64,000 bases of DNA from an uncultured Eubacteriales bacterium (GTDB lineage: Bacteria; Bacillota; Clostridia; Oscillospirales; Acutalibacteraceae), in NCBI GenBank assembly GCA_934489735.1, contig CAKSSR010000010.1, positions 1-64,000 on the forward strand, written 5' to 3'. Positions 1 through 9,202 of this stretch are shown here, piece after piece (positions within the stretch are counted from its first letter, which is position 1; every line of letters begins with the position of its first letter). The position numbers and the translations under genes are program-made. Under the pieces are notes generated by a model, which searched no databases, was not told the DNA's origin, and saw only the letters and a program-made list of their open reading frames with translations.

Positions 1-60
1 TCTATATTTTATCTTCCATTGTTGCCTGCTATCACTTAATTCTTCAAAGTACTCTATCAT
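1..60 (-). CDS. ISAs1-family transposase, N-terminal 20 codons (runs off the window)
   Basis: Reading leftward from the ATG at 60, an open frame encodes 20 residues with the pattern EYFEELSDSRQQWKIKY. This resembles the N-terminal domain of ISAs1 (H-repeat type) transposases, where a [FL]..I.D.R....KI.Y motif is usual. A GGAGGGG ribosome binding site lies 7 bases upstream. The frame is open to the window edge, so this copy may be intact. The call is supported by a terminal inverted repeat about 40 bases upstream and by decayed relatives at 22023, 29455 and 37780, the last showing the DDE-domain part. Only the first 20 residues can be seen. Confidence 0.6.
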   Translation of the reverse strand, partial: MIEYFEELSDSRQQWKIKYR

Positions 61-122
61 AACTTATCCCCTCCTATCTTCTATTATACCACTCCTATCA
101 ATTTTTTTCATGCGGTTGCCCT
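1..122 (-). mobile_element. End of an ISAs1-like insertion sequence with terminal inverted repeat
   Basis: The 20 bases at 103-122 match, in the same orientation, the right-hand repeat of the decayed element ending at 22313 (TTTTTCATGCGGTTG...CCCT). They also match as an inverted repeat the left ends at 22023 and 29455 (CAGG.CAACC.CGTGAAAAA). The element therefore ends at about 122 and its transposase reads away from this end, off the window. The other end is not visible. Confidence 0.6.
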
Positions 123-225
123 AAAATACAATTCGTGGATGAAATTCTTTCGTTGTTCTTAGCCTGGGACAAATTATCATTAAGTAGGATGATAATTGTA
201 AATATTATTTGAAGAGGAAAACTAA

Positions 226-267
226 AATGTCCGAGGACTAACATTTTTAATTGTTCCTCGGATTTTT
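226..267. terminator. Bidirectional hairpin terminator
   Basis: TCCGAGGA (230-237) pairs with TCCTCGGA (255-262) and is followed on the plus strand by TTTTT and on the minus strand by a weaker T run. It lies 12 bases past the stop of the minus-strand acetyltransferase gene and probably ends that transcript. Confidence 0.6.
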
Positions 268-278
268 GTACAAATGCT

Positions 279-1025
279 TTATTTTTTTAAAATAAATGAA
301 TAATAATCAAACGAAATTTCTTTGCCATCAAAAGTACAACAATCTTTATCTCGACATTTATTTCTAAAAAGTTTGGTAGCGCTATTTTTCTGTATATAAT
401 CAAATATTTTATCTGCTAATATAGAAGATTTTTCATTTTTTACATCACAAGCCACATATAATGATCTCACGTCTGAAGCATTGAACGCTTTATCAAAAAG
501 TTTAAAACAAGCTTCACTCATATAGCCTTTACCTTGAAAATCTCTACCTAACCAGTAACCTATTGACAAGATTGAATTTTTACCCAATGAGTTTGGAGAT
601 AACATTAAATCTAGTTTACCGATTGGAATGTTACTATCTTTTAGTTTAATAGTGTATTCTAGAGCTTTACTATATTCATCTGAACCATCACTTTTTAAAA
701 ATTTTAGTGCTTGTTCTTGTGTTTCAAATCCATCTGTAATGGTTGGATCTAAATACTGCGATACTTGTTTATCTAATAAATATTCTGCAAGTTTATTCAA
801 ATCTTTTTCGTTAGTTGGGGTTATTACTAAACGTTCAGTTTCAATTTCTAGGTTGCTCAAATCATCGAACTTGTAATTTTCCTTAGATAGGGCAATGGTA
901 TTATCGTACGATGGTATGTCAGTGACTACGTTATCTTTTTGAGTTGCATAGCCTGTTACAGAAAAAGAAAATATTTCTAAAATAACCTGCAATAAGATAA
1001 ATGTGGTCAATTTTATTGAACTCAT
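279..1025 (-). CDS. GNAT acetyltransferase (RimJ/RimL type) with N-terminal signal peptide
   Basis: A 248-residue protein. Residues 1-27 form a hydrophobic stretch ending GYA, which looks like a Sec signal peptide. Residues about 60-245 are a GNAT domain of the RimJ/RimL type: ETERLVITP opens the fold and GYWLGRDFQGKGYMSEA is the acetyl-CoA pyrophosphate-binding motif (Q-G-K-G). Members of this family normally acetylate protein N-termini or small molecules in the cytosol using acetyl-CoA, so a signal peptide is unexpected. It has its own consensus promoter and an AGGAGG site 7 bases before the ATG. Two other signal-bearing GNATs occur at 22395 and 29825. Substrate unknown. Four cysteines near the C-terminus are an oddity. 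Confidence 0.75.
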   Translation of the reverse strand: MSSIKLTTFILLQVILEIFSFSVTGYATQKDNVVTDIPSYDNTIALSKENYKFDDLSNLEIETERLVITPTNEKDLNKLAEYLLDKQVSQYLDPTITDGFETQEQALKFLKSDGSDEYSKALEYTIKLKDSNIPIGKLDLMLSPNSLGKNSILSIGYWLGRDFQGKGYMSEACFKLFDKAFNASDVRSLYVACDVKNEKSSILADKIFDYIQKNSATKLFRNKCRDKDCCTFDGKEISFDYYSFILKK

Positions 1026-1091
1026 ATACGAACCTCCTGATTTCTATTTATTTAGAATTTTTTAAATGCAAAAAACAACCTTACAATACAT

Positions 1092-1120
1092 ATTATAATA
1101 TATTATTACAAATTTGTCAA
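1092..1120 (-). promoter_or_regulatory. Sigma-A-type promoter of the exported GNAT gene
   Basis: On the minus strand TTGACA (1120-1115), a 17-base spacer and TATAAT (1097-1092) are perfect consensus boxes about 65 bases upstream of the start codon. Confidence 0.8.
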
Positions 1121-1254
1121 TGGTATAAGATAAGGCTAAAAAAGACAAATATTCACGAACTGAATGAGAAATGTCTGCGTGAAGAATAAATGATGTACAG
1201 ATTACTTATTGATAAAATAGTATGGAGATATTAAAAATTTGCAAAAATAAGTTA

Positions 1255-1283
1255 TTGCCAAGATGGAAGATGTATGGTAAAAT
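1255..1283 (+). promoter_or_regulatory. Promoter of the rpsB-tsf operon
   Basis: TTGCCA (1255-1260) and TAAAAT (1278-1283) are separated by 17 bases and lie about 90 bases upstream of rpsB. The stretch 1121-1254 between the two divergent promoters holds nothing else I can support. Confidence 0.7.
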
Positions 1284-1302
1284 GATATAGAAAAAAAACA
1301 CA

Positions 1303-1344
1303 CGCATGGTTTTGTTAAGGTGCTTTGTCTTTATTAATCATGCG
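1303..1344 (+). promoter_or_regulatory. Hairpin in the rpsB leader, possible S2 autoregulatory element
   Basis: CGCATG (1303-1308) pairs with CATGCG (1339-1344) in the 5' untranslated region, just before the AAGGAGG site of rpsB. Leaders of rpsB in many bacteria bind free S2 and repress translation. Whether this short hairpin is such an element is an inference. Confidence 0.35.
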
Positions 1345-1370
1345 GAGGTAAAACCTTAAGGAGGAATAAC

Positions 1371-2162
1371 ATGTCAGTTATATCAATGAAACAACTTTTA
1401 GAAGCAGGTGTTCACTTTGGTCACCAGACCAGAAGATGGAATCCAAAAATGGCTCCATATATCTTTACAGAAAGAAACGGAATCTATATAATAGATCTCC
1501 AAAAGACATCAAAAAAGCTTGATGAAGCTTATGATTTCATAAGAGAGATTTCAGCAGAAGGAAAATCAGTCCTATTTGTTGGAACTAAGAAGCAAGCTCA
1601 AGACTCTGTTAAAGAGGAAGCTATCCGTGCAGGAGCTTATTATGTAAACACACGTTGGCTAGGAGGAATGCTTACAAACTTTAAGACAATAAGACAAAGA
1701 GTAGGCAGACTAACTCAATTAAGAGCAATGCAAGAGGATGGAACTTTTGAACTATTACCTAAGAAAGAAGTAGTAAAATTAAACTTAGAGATAGAAAAAC
1801 TTGAGAAATTCTTAGGCGGAATCAAAGAAATGAGAGAACTTCCAGGAGCATTATTCATAGTTGATCCAAGAAAAGAAAGAATAGCAGTAATGGAAGCAAA
1901 GAAATTAGGTATCCCAGTTATAGCAATAGTAGATACAAACTGTGATCCTGACGACGTAGATTACGTAATTCCAGGTAATGACGACGCTATTAGAGCGGTT
2001 AAATTGATAGCATCAGCTATATCAGGAGCAGTTATCGAAGGAAGAGAAGGAAGAATGGGCGCAGCTGCAGCTGATATTGAAGAGCAACCAATAGAAAATG
2101 TTGAAAGTGATAATAATCAAGAAGAAATTGCCATCGAAGAAGAAGTAGTCGTAGAAGAATAA
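1371..2162 (+). CDS. rpsB: 30S ribosomal protein S2
   Basis: A 263-residue S2 protein of the small ribosomal subunit. The family signature GVHFGHQTRRWNPKM is at residues 12-26, and the conserved LFVGTKKQAQ and TRWLGGMLTNF segments follow. Residues from about 228 on are a strongly acidic tail that is longer than in E. coli S2 but common in Clostridia. The start has an AAGGAGG site 7 bases upstream. tsf follows 16 bases later, the usual rpsB-tsf operon. Confidence 0.98.
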   Translation: MSVISMKQLLEAGVHFGHQTRRWNPKMAPYIFTERNGIYIIDLQKTSKKLDEAYDFIREISAEGKSVLFVGTKKQAQDSVKEEAIRAGAYYVNTRWLGGMLTNFKTIRQRVGRLTQLRAMQEDGTFELLPKKEVVKLNLEIEKLEKFLGGIKEMRELPGALFIVDPRKERIAVMEAKKLGIPVIAIVDTNCDPDDVDYVIPGNDDAIRAVKLIASAISGAVIEGREGRMGAAAADIEEQPIENVESDNNQEEIAIEEEVVVEE

Positions 2163-2178
2163 TAATGGAGGTATAGAG

Positions 2179-3093
2179 ATGAGTTTTAGTGCTAGTGATG
2201 TAAAGGCGTTGCGTGAGAAGACCGGATGTGGAATGATGGATTGCAAGAAAGCATTGACAGAAGCTAACGGTCAAATGGAAGCAGCTATAGATATCTTAAG
2301 AGAAAAAGGACTAGCTGCAGCTACTAAGAAGTCTGGGCGTATAGCTGCTGAGGGAGTGGCATTTGCTTATACAAATGAAGAAGGAAATATCGGAGTAGTA
2401 ATAGAAGTTAATGCAGAGACTGACTTTGTTGCTAAGAACGAAGATTTTAAAAGTTTCGTAAAACTATGTGCAGACACTGTAATTGAGAAAGCACCTAGCA
2501 GCGTAGAAGAACTTTTAACAATGGAAGCAAGCGGAAGTGATAAAACAGTTGAAAGCTTATTACAAGAAAAGATTTTAGTTATCGGAGAGAATATAAAGAT
2601 AAGAAGATTTGAGAGATATGAAGGAGTATTATCTACTTATATTCACGCAGGTGGTAAAATTGGAGTAATGGTTAAATTCGATACTACAAGCGAAGTAGCA
2701 AGTAAAGAAGAATTCAAAACATATGCTAAAGACGTAGCAATGCAAATAGCAGCTGTTAACCCATTATATCTAACAAAAGAAGATGTTCCTGAAGAAGTTT
2801 TAGAGCATGAGAAAAAGATCTTAAGAGAACAAATAATAAATGATGGCAAGCCTGAAGCTATTGCAGAAAAGATAGTAAGTGGAAGGATCGGTAAGTTTTA
2901 TAAAGAAAATTGTTTAGTTGATCAAGTATTTGTAAAAGACAATTCACTTACAGTATCACAATTGACAGAGAATATTGGCAAAGAATTAGGCGCTGAGATT
3001 TCTATAGTTAAGTTTGTAAGATTTGAAAAAGGCGAAGGCTTAGAAAAAAGAGAAGACAACTTTGCTGATGAAGTGGCAAGCATGGTAAAATAG
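2179..3093 (+). CDS. tsf: Elongation factor Ts
   Basis: A 304-residue guanine nucleotide exchange factor for EF-Tu. The N-terminal UBA-like segment VKALREKTGCGMMDCKKAL (residues 8-26) contains the classic TGCGMMDCK signature. The core shows NAETDFVAKNEDF and later HAGGKIGVMV. Length and domain order are typical. It is cotranscribed with rpsB and followed by a strong terminator at 3121-3165, so the operon is just these two genes. Confidence 0.98.
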   Translation: MSFSASDVKALREKTGCGMMDCKKALTEANGQMEAAIDILREKGLAAATKKSGRIAAEGVAFAYTNEEGNIGVVIEVNAETDFVAKNEDFKSFVKLCADTVIEKAPSSVEELLTMEASGSDKTVESLLQEKILVIGENIKIRRFERYEGVLSTYIHAGGKIGVMVKFDTTSEVASKEEFKTYAKDVAMQIAAVNPLYLTKEDVPEEVLEHEKKILREQIINDGKPEAIAEKIVSGRIGKFYKENCLVDQVFVKDNSLTVSQLTENIGKELGAEISIVKFVRFEKGEGLEKREDNFADEVASMVK

Positions 3094-3120
3094 CATCAAG
3101 GTAAAGGATAATTAACATTA

Positions 3121-3165
3121 AGTGGCGAAACTCTGTAGCTTGTTACAGGGCGAAGCCATTTTTTT
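3121..3165 (+). terminator. Rho-independent terminator of rpsB-tsf
   Basis: An outer stem TGGC/GCCA and an inner stem CTGTA/TACAG form a long hairpin followed by seven T. Confidence 0.85.
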
Positions 3166-3194
3166 GAATATTTTTATAGAAAGAGAGCTAAATC

Positions 3195-4127
3195 ATGAAC
3201 TGGAATGAAATAATAATAAAGGTAAGTAATAATGATCTAGAAAAGGCGGAAGGAATAGCCAATATAATAGTACCGTATGGCATATATGTAGAAGATTATT
3301 CGAATCTAGAGAAAGAGATAGAAGAAATAGCGCATATCAATTTAATTGACGAAGAATTATTAAAGAAAGATAGAGACAATTGTTTAATTCATATTTATAT
3401 AGAACCAAATGAGAATCTGGTAGAAATGATAGACTTTCTTAAAACGAGATATGACCATGAGAATATAAATTATGAAATAAAGACGGATATATGTAAAGAG
3501 GAAGAATGGATTAACAATTGGAAAAAGTATTTTAAACCGATGCCTGTGGGAGAGAACTTACTGATAAGGCCAATATGGGAAGAAATAGATGAAAATATCG
3601 ATAAAACTGTGATAAATTTAGAGCCAGGAGTGGCATTTGGTACCGGCACGCATGAAACGACAAGGCTATGTTTAGAAATGGTAGAGAAATATGTTAGACC
3701 CGGCAACAAAGTTTTAGATGTTGGTTGCGGAAGTGGGATATTATCAGTGACATCATTGATTTTGGGTGCGAGTAGGGCAGTAGCTGTAGACATAGATAAC
3801 CTAGCAGTTAAAATAGCTAAAGAAAATGCAAAACTTAATAGCGTAGAAGATAGATATGAAGTGATCTGCGGCAATTTGGTTGAGAAGATAGAAGGAAAGT
3901 TTGATATAATTTTAGCAAACATAGTTGCAGAGGTATTGATTAATTTATCAAAGGATATAGATAAATATATGAACGAAGACAGCATATATATCATGAGTGG
4001 AATAATAAGTACAAGCTTGAATGAAGTTAAAGAGGCAATAGCAAAAAAATTTATGATTATAGAAGAAAAAAGAGAAAATGATTGGGTGAGCTTAGTAGTT
4101 AAACTTAATAAGAAAGAGGGAATTTAG
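3195..4127 (+). CDS. prmA: Ribosomal protein L11 methyltransferase
   Basis: A 310-residue SAM-dependent methyltransferase that trimethylates ribosomal protein L11. Residues 1-120 are the substrate-recognition domain. NLEPGVAFGTGTHETT (about 147-162) is the PrmA-specific segment, DVGCGSGIL (about 174-182) is SAM motif I, and DIILANIVAEVL matches the D.I.ANI motif near the active site. Usual length. The downstream ABC exporter starts 4 bases after the stop, so the three genes may be cotranscribed. Confidence 0.93.
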   Translation: MNWNEIIIKVSNNDLEKAEGIANIIVPYGIYVEDYSNLEKEIEEIAHINLIDEELLKKDRDNCLIHIYIEPNENLVEMIDFLKTRYDHENINYEIKTDICKEEEWINNWKKYFKPMPVGENLLIRPIWEEIDENIDKTVINLEPGVAFGTGTHETTRLCLEMVEKYVRPGNKVLDVGCGSGILSVTSLILGASRAVAVDIDNLAVKIAKENAKLNSVEDRYEVICGNLVEKIEGKFDIILANIVAEVLINLSKDIDKYMNEDSIYIMSGIISTSLNEVKEAIAKKFMIIEEKRENDWVSLVVKLNKKEGI

Positions 4128-4131
4128 ATTA

Positions 4132-6264
4132 ATGATAAAACTTGTTAAATATTTAAAGCCATATGTTATCCCGATTATTATTTCATTTATTTTAATGATA
4201 GGACAAGTAATGTGTGGGCTTTCTCTGCCAGAATTGACTTCTAAAGTAGTAGACGTGGGGATCCTAAAGAATGGAATAGAGAGTGTTTCGCCAGAAATGA
4301 TTAGCATAAAATCAATGGAAATTATGAAAATGTTTATGGATGAGAAAGAAAAAAGCACAGTAGATAAGTACTATTTAAAGGATAACGATAGATTTATTCG
4401 ATTGAAAGAGTTTGATGAAGAATTATTAAATGGAATTTTTGGTAAAAGCATTAACGTAATGAAGACTTATTTAAACGAGACTCATAAAGATGAAGAAATA
4501 TATAATATATCTACACTCAATAAGTATATGAATGAGTTTGTCAACATTCCAAAGGAAAGGCTAGACAAAATTAGAGAAAAGATTGAAAATAAAGATAGTC
4601 TAGAACTGTATCAAGACGGAGTGCCATTAATAAAGAAGTTTTATGAAGAAATTGATGTGGATTTAGGGAAAATAGAAACGGTTTATATAATAAGAATGGG
4701 CTTGAATATGCTAGGATTAACAGTTATTATAATAATTTTAACTATTTTATCGAATTTTATATCAAGCAAAGTTACATCAGGATTGTCAAGAGACTTGAGA
4801 AAAGATGTATTTAGGAAGATAGAAAGCTTTTCTAATGAAGAATATGATCAATTTTCATCATCATCATTGATTACGAGGACAACAAATGACGTCTCCCAGG
4901 TACAATCTATGTTGCTTGAAGGAATTGGTACGATATTTTCAGCGCCTATTTACGGAGTCTTAGGAATAGTTTACGCATTGAAGAAAAGTATCTCCATGAG
5001 TTGGTCAATTGCTGCTGGAATATTGATAATTTCTATATTTTTGGTGATCAGCTTTATACTAGTTATGCCAAAATTTAAGATTATGCAACAATTGATAGAC
5101 AAATTTAATCTAGTTGTAAGAGAAAACTTGTCTGGGATAATGGTAGTTAGAGCATTTGGAAATCAAGATGAGGAAGAGAGAAAGTTTCGTTCAATAAATG
5201 ATAAACTTACAGATATAAATAGATACATATTTAAAGTAACTGTCTCTTTGCAACCCTTTATGACAATATCGATGTCAGTTCTACATATAACCATGATATG
5301 GATTGCAGCTAAGCAAATTAACTCATTTAAAATGGAAGTAGGAGATTTATTAGCATTTTTACAATATGGATCATTAGTAATATCTTCTTTCATGATGCTT
5401 GCAACTATGTTTATGTCACTACCAAGGGCAGAAATATCAGCGAACAGATTGAGAGAAATACTCGAAACGGAACCAAAGATAATAGATTTGCCAGATCCAA
5501 TTGAAATGAAAGACATAAAGGGTAAAATAGAATTTAAAAATGTTTCATTCAAATATAGAAATGCTAAGGAAAATGTTATAAATAATATATCATTTGAAGC
5601 AAGTCCAGGAGAAGTAACTGCAATAATAGGAGCGACTGGTAGCGGAAAGAGTACTATTGCTAACCTAATACCAAGGTTTTATGAAGTAAAAAGTGGAGAA
5701 ATACTCATTGATGGAGTGGATATAAAGACTATTGGTCAAAAAGAACTTAGAAATAATATAGGCTATGTACCGCAGAACAGCATTTTGTTTTCAGGAGATA
5801 TAGAATCTAATATAAAATATGGGAATAATGATATATCGGAAGAGGAAATGAAGAATATTATTGATATTTCTCAAGTAAATGACTTCATATCTAATGATAA
5901 AGAAGGAATTCATTTAAAAATATCACAAGGCGGTAGAAATATCTCAGGAGGACAAAGGCAAAGGGTAGCAATAGCTAGAGCTTTGTCAAAGAATGCTCCG
6001 ATATATATATTCGATGACTGCTTTTCAGCACTTGATTTTAAAACGGATTTGAAAATAAGAAGGGGCATAAGAAAGAAATTAAAGAAATCGACAATTTTAA
6101 TAATAGCACAGAGAATTAGTACTATAATCAATTCTGATAAGATAATAGTTCTTCGAAATGGCAAGATAGTTGGAATAGGAAAACATAACGAACTGCTAAA
6201 GGTATGCCAAGAATATAAAGAGATAGCATTATCTCAATTTTCGGAAGGGGAACTGCTGGTATGA
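4132..6264 (+). CDS. ABC exporter subunit with degenerate catalytic site (heterodimer partner A)
   Basis: A 710-residue half-transporter: six-helix transmembrane domain then nucleotide-binding domain. An insertion of about 140 mainly charged residues (45-185) lies between TM1 and TM2 and should face outside. The ATPase domain has Walker A GATGSGKS (about 500), signature ISGGQRQR (about 603) and Walker B IYIFDD (about 624). The residue after the Walker B aspartate is Asp rather than the catalytic Glu, the pattern of the degenerate subunit in heterodimeric exporters such as TM287/288 and BmrCD. Its stop overlaps the start of the partner gene (ATGA), so the two are translationally coupled. Substrate unknown; multidrug, lipid or peptide export are all possible. 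Confidence 0.9.
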   Translation: MIKLVKYLKPYVIPIIISFILMIGQVMCGLSLPELTSKVVDVGILKNGIESVSPEMISIKSMEIMKMFMDEKEKSTVDKYYLKDNDRFIRLKEFDEELLNGIFGKSINVMKTYLNETHKDEEIYNISTLNKYMNEFVNIPKERLDKIREKIENKDSLELYQDGVPLIKKFYEEIDVDLGKIETVYIIRMGLNMLGLTVIIIILTILSNFISSKVTSGLSRDLRKDVFRKIESFSNEEYDQFSSSSLITRTTNDVSQVQSMLLEGIGTIFSAPIYGVLGIVYALKKSISMSWSIAAGILIISIFLVISFILVMPKFKIMQQLIDKFNLVVRENLSGIMVVRAFGNQDEEERKFRSINDKLTDINRYIFKVTVSLQPFMTISMSVLHITMIWIAAKQINSFKMEVGDLLAFLQYGSLVISSFMMLATMFMSLPRAEISANRLREILETEPKIIDLPDPIEMKDIKGKIEFKNVSFKYRNAKENVINNISFEASPGEVTAIIGATGSGKSTIANLIPRFYEVKSGEILIDGVDIKTIGQKELRNNIGYVPQNSILFSGDIESNIKYGNNDISEEEMKNIIDISQVNDFISNDKEGIHLKISQGGRNISGGQRQRVAIARALSKNAPIYIFDDCFSALDFKTDLKIRRGIRKKLKKSTILIIAQRISTIINSDKIIVLRNGKIVGIGKHNELLKVCQEYKEIALSQFSEGELLV

Positions 6265-8072
6265 AAAATAAAGAGATAATCAAAAGACTTGGTGAATATT
6301 TGAAAATATATAAGAAATCATTTATAATATCAGTCATATTGGCTATAATATCATCAGTTTTTTCAATAATTGCACCTATGCTATCGGCGTGCGCTTTAGA
6401 TTCTTTGACATTGAGAGTCTTGGATGAGGTTTCAGGCAAGATTGGAATAGATTTTGATAAGGTCGCTAATGCGTTGATTATATATTTGGCTTTAATTTTG
6501 TTTGGATCGGCATTGAGTTTTATACAATCGACTATTTTGAATGAGATTTCAATAAAGGCCAACTACACTCTCAGAAACGATATAATGAGAAAGATTAATC
6601 ATATCCCATTGAAAAACTTCGACGAAATGAATAAGGGAGACATACTATCAAGAGTTGTTAATGACGTAGACACTTTGAACTCAGCATTGACTAGCACTAT
6701 ACCAACAATAGTTGCATCATTGATTACATTTGTAGGATCATTGTCTATGATGATTTACTATAGCATTCAACTGACTCTCATATCTATTTGTATAATTCCA
6801 CTATCAATCTTTATTATAGTCTTAATAGTATCAAAGACTCAGAAATACTTTAGGGGATTTCAAAAATATCTAGGACAATTGAACGGGCATATCGAAGAAA
6901 TGTATTCATCTCACAGTACGATGAAAGCATTTAATGGAGAAGAGAAATCTGTAGAGAAATTTGATGAATATAATGACACTTTGTATAATGCATCATGGAA
7001 ATCGGAATTCTTTTCAGGCTTATTGTCACCTATAATGAGCTTTATAACAAATATTAGTTATATAATAATGTGCGTCGTAGGAGGATTTTTAGCATTAAAT
7101 GGACAAATTACAATAGGAGGAATACAGGCATTTATACAATATTCCAATAAAATATCAGGACCTGTTACGCAGCTGCTAGGATTATCGAACTTATTTCAAA
7201 GCACAGCTGCAGCAGCTGAAAGGATTTTTGAATTTTTGGATATGGAAGAAGAAAGTGACGACTTAGAAAATCCAATCAAAATTTGTAACGAGGATTCGAA
7301 CTTTAATGAGGAATCATGCTTAAACTTAAAAGGAAGTGTCCAATTTGCTCATGTTGGCTTTAGTTATAATGAAAAGAGTGGTAAAGTTATAGACGACTTT
7401 TCTATAAATATAAAGCCAGGACAGAAAGTGGCAATAGTTGGCTCAACTGGGGCAGGAAAAACTACAATAGTTAAGCTTTTGATGAGATTTTATGACGTCA
7501 GCGAAGGAGCTATATTGATAGACGGTTACGATATAAAAAGCTTTAATAGAAGTGACTTAAGGACAGTATTGGGAATGGTCTTGCAGGAGACATGGTTATA
7601 TAGCGGAAGTATAAGAGATAATATTAGATATGGTAGGCTTTCGGCAAGTGATAAAGACGTAGAATCAGCAGCAAAGATGATCGGGGCAGATCATTTTATA
7701 AAAACGTTACCAAATGGATATGATATGTTACTAGGAGAAGACGTCCAGAATATATCTTTAGGAGAGCGTCAATTGATATCGATAGCAAGAACAATCTTAT
7801 CTGACCCTAAAATATTGATTTTGGACGAGGCAACTAGCTCGGTTGATACCAGGACTGAAAAAATAATAGTAAATGCTATGGAAAGATTAATGGAAAATAG
7901 GACTTGCTTTATAATTGCACATAGACTTAGTACAATTCGTAACGCAGATATGATAATTGTTATGGATAAAGGTAAAATAGCAGAAATCGGGACGCACGAA
8001 GAGCTTTTGTCTGCAAATGGCATATACTGCGATATATATAACAGTCAATTCGCTGTGATTGAAAAAGATTAA
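6261..8072 (+). CDS. ABC exporter subunit with canonical catalytic site (heterodimer partner B)
   Basis: A 603-residue half-transporter with six predicted membrane helices (about 18-300) and a C-terminal ATPase domain. Walker A GSTGAGKT is near 393, the signature is the altered LGERQ form near 499 and Walker B ILILDEATSSVD near 518 keeps the catalytic Glu. With the preceding gene, which has Asp at this place, it fits an asymmetric exporter with one hydrolytic site. No dedicated substrate gene lies nearby. Confidence 0.9.
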   Translation: MKNKEIIKRLGEYLKIYKKSFIISVILAIISSVFSIIAPMLSACALDSLTLRVLDEVSGKIGIDFDKVANALIIYLALILFGSALSFIQSTILNEISIKANYTLRNDIMRKINHIPLKNFDEMNKGDILSRVVNDVDTLNSALTSTIPTIVASLITFVGSLSMMIYYSIQLTLISICIIPLSIFIIVLIVSKTQKYFRGFQKYLGQLNGHIEEMYSSHSTMKAFNGEEKSVEKFDEYNDTLYNASWKSEFFSGLLSPIMSFITNISYIIMCVVGGFLALNGQITIGGIQAFIQYSNKISGPVTQLLGLSNLFQSTAAAAERIFEFLDMEEESDDLENPIKICNEDSNFNEESCLNLKGSVQFAHVGFSYNEKSGKVIDDFSINIKPGQKVAIVGSTGAGKTTIVKLLMRFYDVSEGAILIDGYDIKSFNRSDLRTVLGMVLQETWLYSGSIRDNIRYGRLSASDKDVESAAKMIGADHFIKTLPNGYDMLLGEDVQNISLGERQLISIARTILSDPKILILDEATSSVDTRTEKIIVNAMERLMENRTCFIIAHRLSTIRNADMIIVMDKGKIAEIGTHEELLSANGIYCDIYNSQFAVIEKD

Positions 8073-8086
8073 ATACATAATTGCTA

Positions 8087-8115
8087 TTGCTATTTGAAAA
8101 GAAATATTATATAAT
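8087..8115 (+). promoter_or_regulatory. Promoter for 8159-11100 genes
   Basis: TTGCTA (8087-8092), 17 bases, TATAAT (8110-8115), about 45 bases upstream of the next start codon. Confidence 0.65.
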
Positions 8116-8158
8116 TGACATCGTTAGTTTATAATATTTAAATGGTGGTGATGTATTA

Positions 8159-8500
8159 ATGGAACTATTGTTGTTGGATAGTGAACATGAAAGCTTGGAA
8201 CGTTTGATATTGCTAGTTAATAAAAAGATGAAAGAATGTGGATTTAGTAGAAAACAGAGGTGCGACGCTTGTATCATAATAGAACAAAGTTACTACGATC
8301 TTATAAAGTATGGTAATGTGGCTCGATATGTAGCTAAGTGTTGCATTGAAAATTCGAAGTGTCTATTGAAATTTTTTAGAAAAAGTTATTACAGCGATAA
8401 AATAAGTAAGTGCTTGGAATTAATCTTGTCAAAGAAAAAGACAGGTTATTATTTCCCAAATAGTAGAGTAGCATTTTTATTAAATTATAATATGGAATAG
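8159..8500 (+). CDS. Small protein of unknown function upstream of recX
   Basis: A 113-residue protein with a GGTGGTGATG site upstream. No family is recognised with confidence. The stretch FSRKQRCDACIIIEQSYYDL faintly recalls the N-box region of anti-sigma (RsbW-type) kinases, but the rest of an ATP-binding fold is not evident. It is basic, has six cysteines and no signal peptide or membrane helix. It leads a run with recX, rimO and pgsA and has its own promoter. Confidence 0.6.
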   Translation: MELLLLDSEHESLERLILLVNKKMKECGFSRKQRCDACIIIEQSYYDLIKYGNVARYVAKCCIENSKCLLKFFRKSYYSDKISKCLELILSKKKTGYYFPNSRVAFLLNYNME

Positions 8501-8529
8501 AGAAGGGAGATATCATTAAGAAATATAGA

Positions 8530-9201
8530 ATGACAATTAAGTCGTCCTATATTTTCTTTTTGATTACATATATGGACAATTTATCAAACGATATCATAAT
8601 AACTGATATAATTAAGGAAAAAGGTAATAAGTATATTATATTTTCAGGAGAAAGTAAAGTGGCTGATGTTATAGATGAAGTATTGGTTAAGAATCATATA
8701 AAAAAAGGAATGTCAATATCAGCAGACAAACTTGATAATATGATAGAAGAATCTAATTTGTTTAGAGCTAAAGAGAAAGCACTTAATTTGTTATCATTTA
8801 GGAACCACTCTAGAGAGGAATTGATAAATAAGATTAAAAATAGTTGCGATAAGATTTCCGCTGAGAAGGCTGTCGATAAAATGGAACAGCTCGGGTTAGT
8901 AAATGATAAAGATTTTGCTAATAAATATGCTTTTGATCTTGTAAATATAAAGAAATTTTCTTATAATAGAATAAAGATGGAATTAAATAAAAAAGGAATA
9001 GAAAGAGATGTAATAGATGAGGTTTTAAATGAACTTTGTATTGATGAAGTATCCCAGATCAATGAGCTTCTTGAAACTAAATTTAAAACAAAGGTTCAAA
9101 CTGAGAAAGGAAAGAGGCAAGTTGTTAATGCACTCATTAGAATGGGATATAATTTAAGTGAAATTTTAAATGCTATTAGACATAGAGAGGAAGATTATTA
9201 A
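8530..9201 (+). CDS. recX: Regulatory protein RecX
   Basis: A 223-residue RecX-type protein; the family binds RecA filaments and modulates recombination. It shows the three-helix RecX repeats: ALNLLSFRNHSREELINKI, then KMEQLGLVNDKDFANKYAFD and FSYNRIKMELNKKGI. The first ~20 residues (IFFLITYMDNLS) are not usual for RecX. The AAGGGAG site lies over 20 bases from ATG 8530 and fits an ATT codon at 8515 or the in-frame ATG at 8572 no better, so the start is uncertain. Confidence 0.85.
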   Translation: MTIKSSYIFFLITYMDNLSNDIIITDIIKEKGNKYIIFSGESKVADVIDEVLVKNHIKKGMSISADKLDNMIEESNLFRAKEKALNLLSFRNHSREELINKIKNSCDKISAEKAVDKMEQLGLVNDKDFANKYAFDLVNIKKFSYNRIKMELNKKGIERDVIDEVLNELCIDEVSQINELLETKFKTKVQTEKGKRQVVNALIRMGYNLSEILNAIRHREEDY

Positions 9202-9202
9202 C

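Noticed and set aside
1001..1189. 62-codon open frame between GNAT and rpsB
   Set aside because: It overlaps the GNAT start and promoter on the other strand, has no ribosome binding site and AT-rich composition; likely chance.
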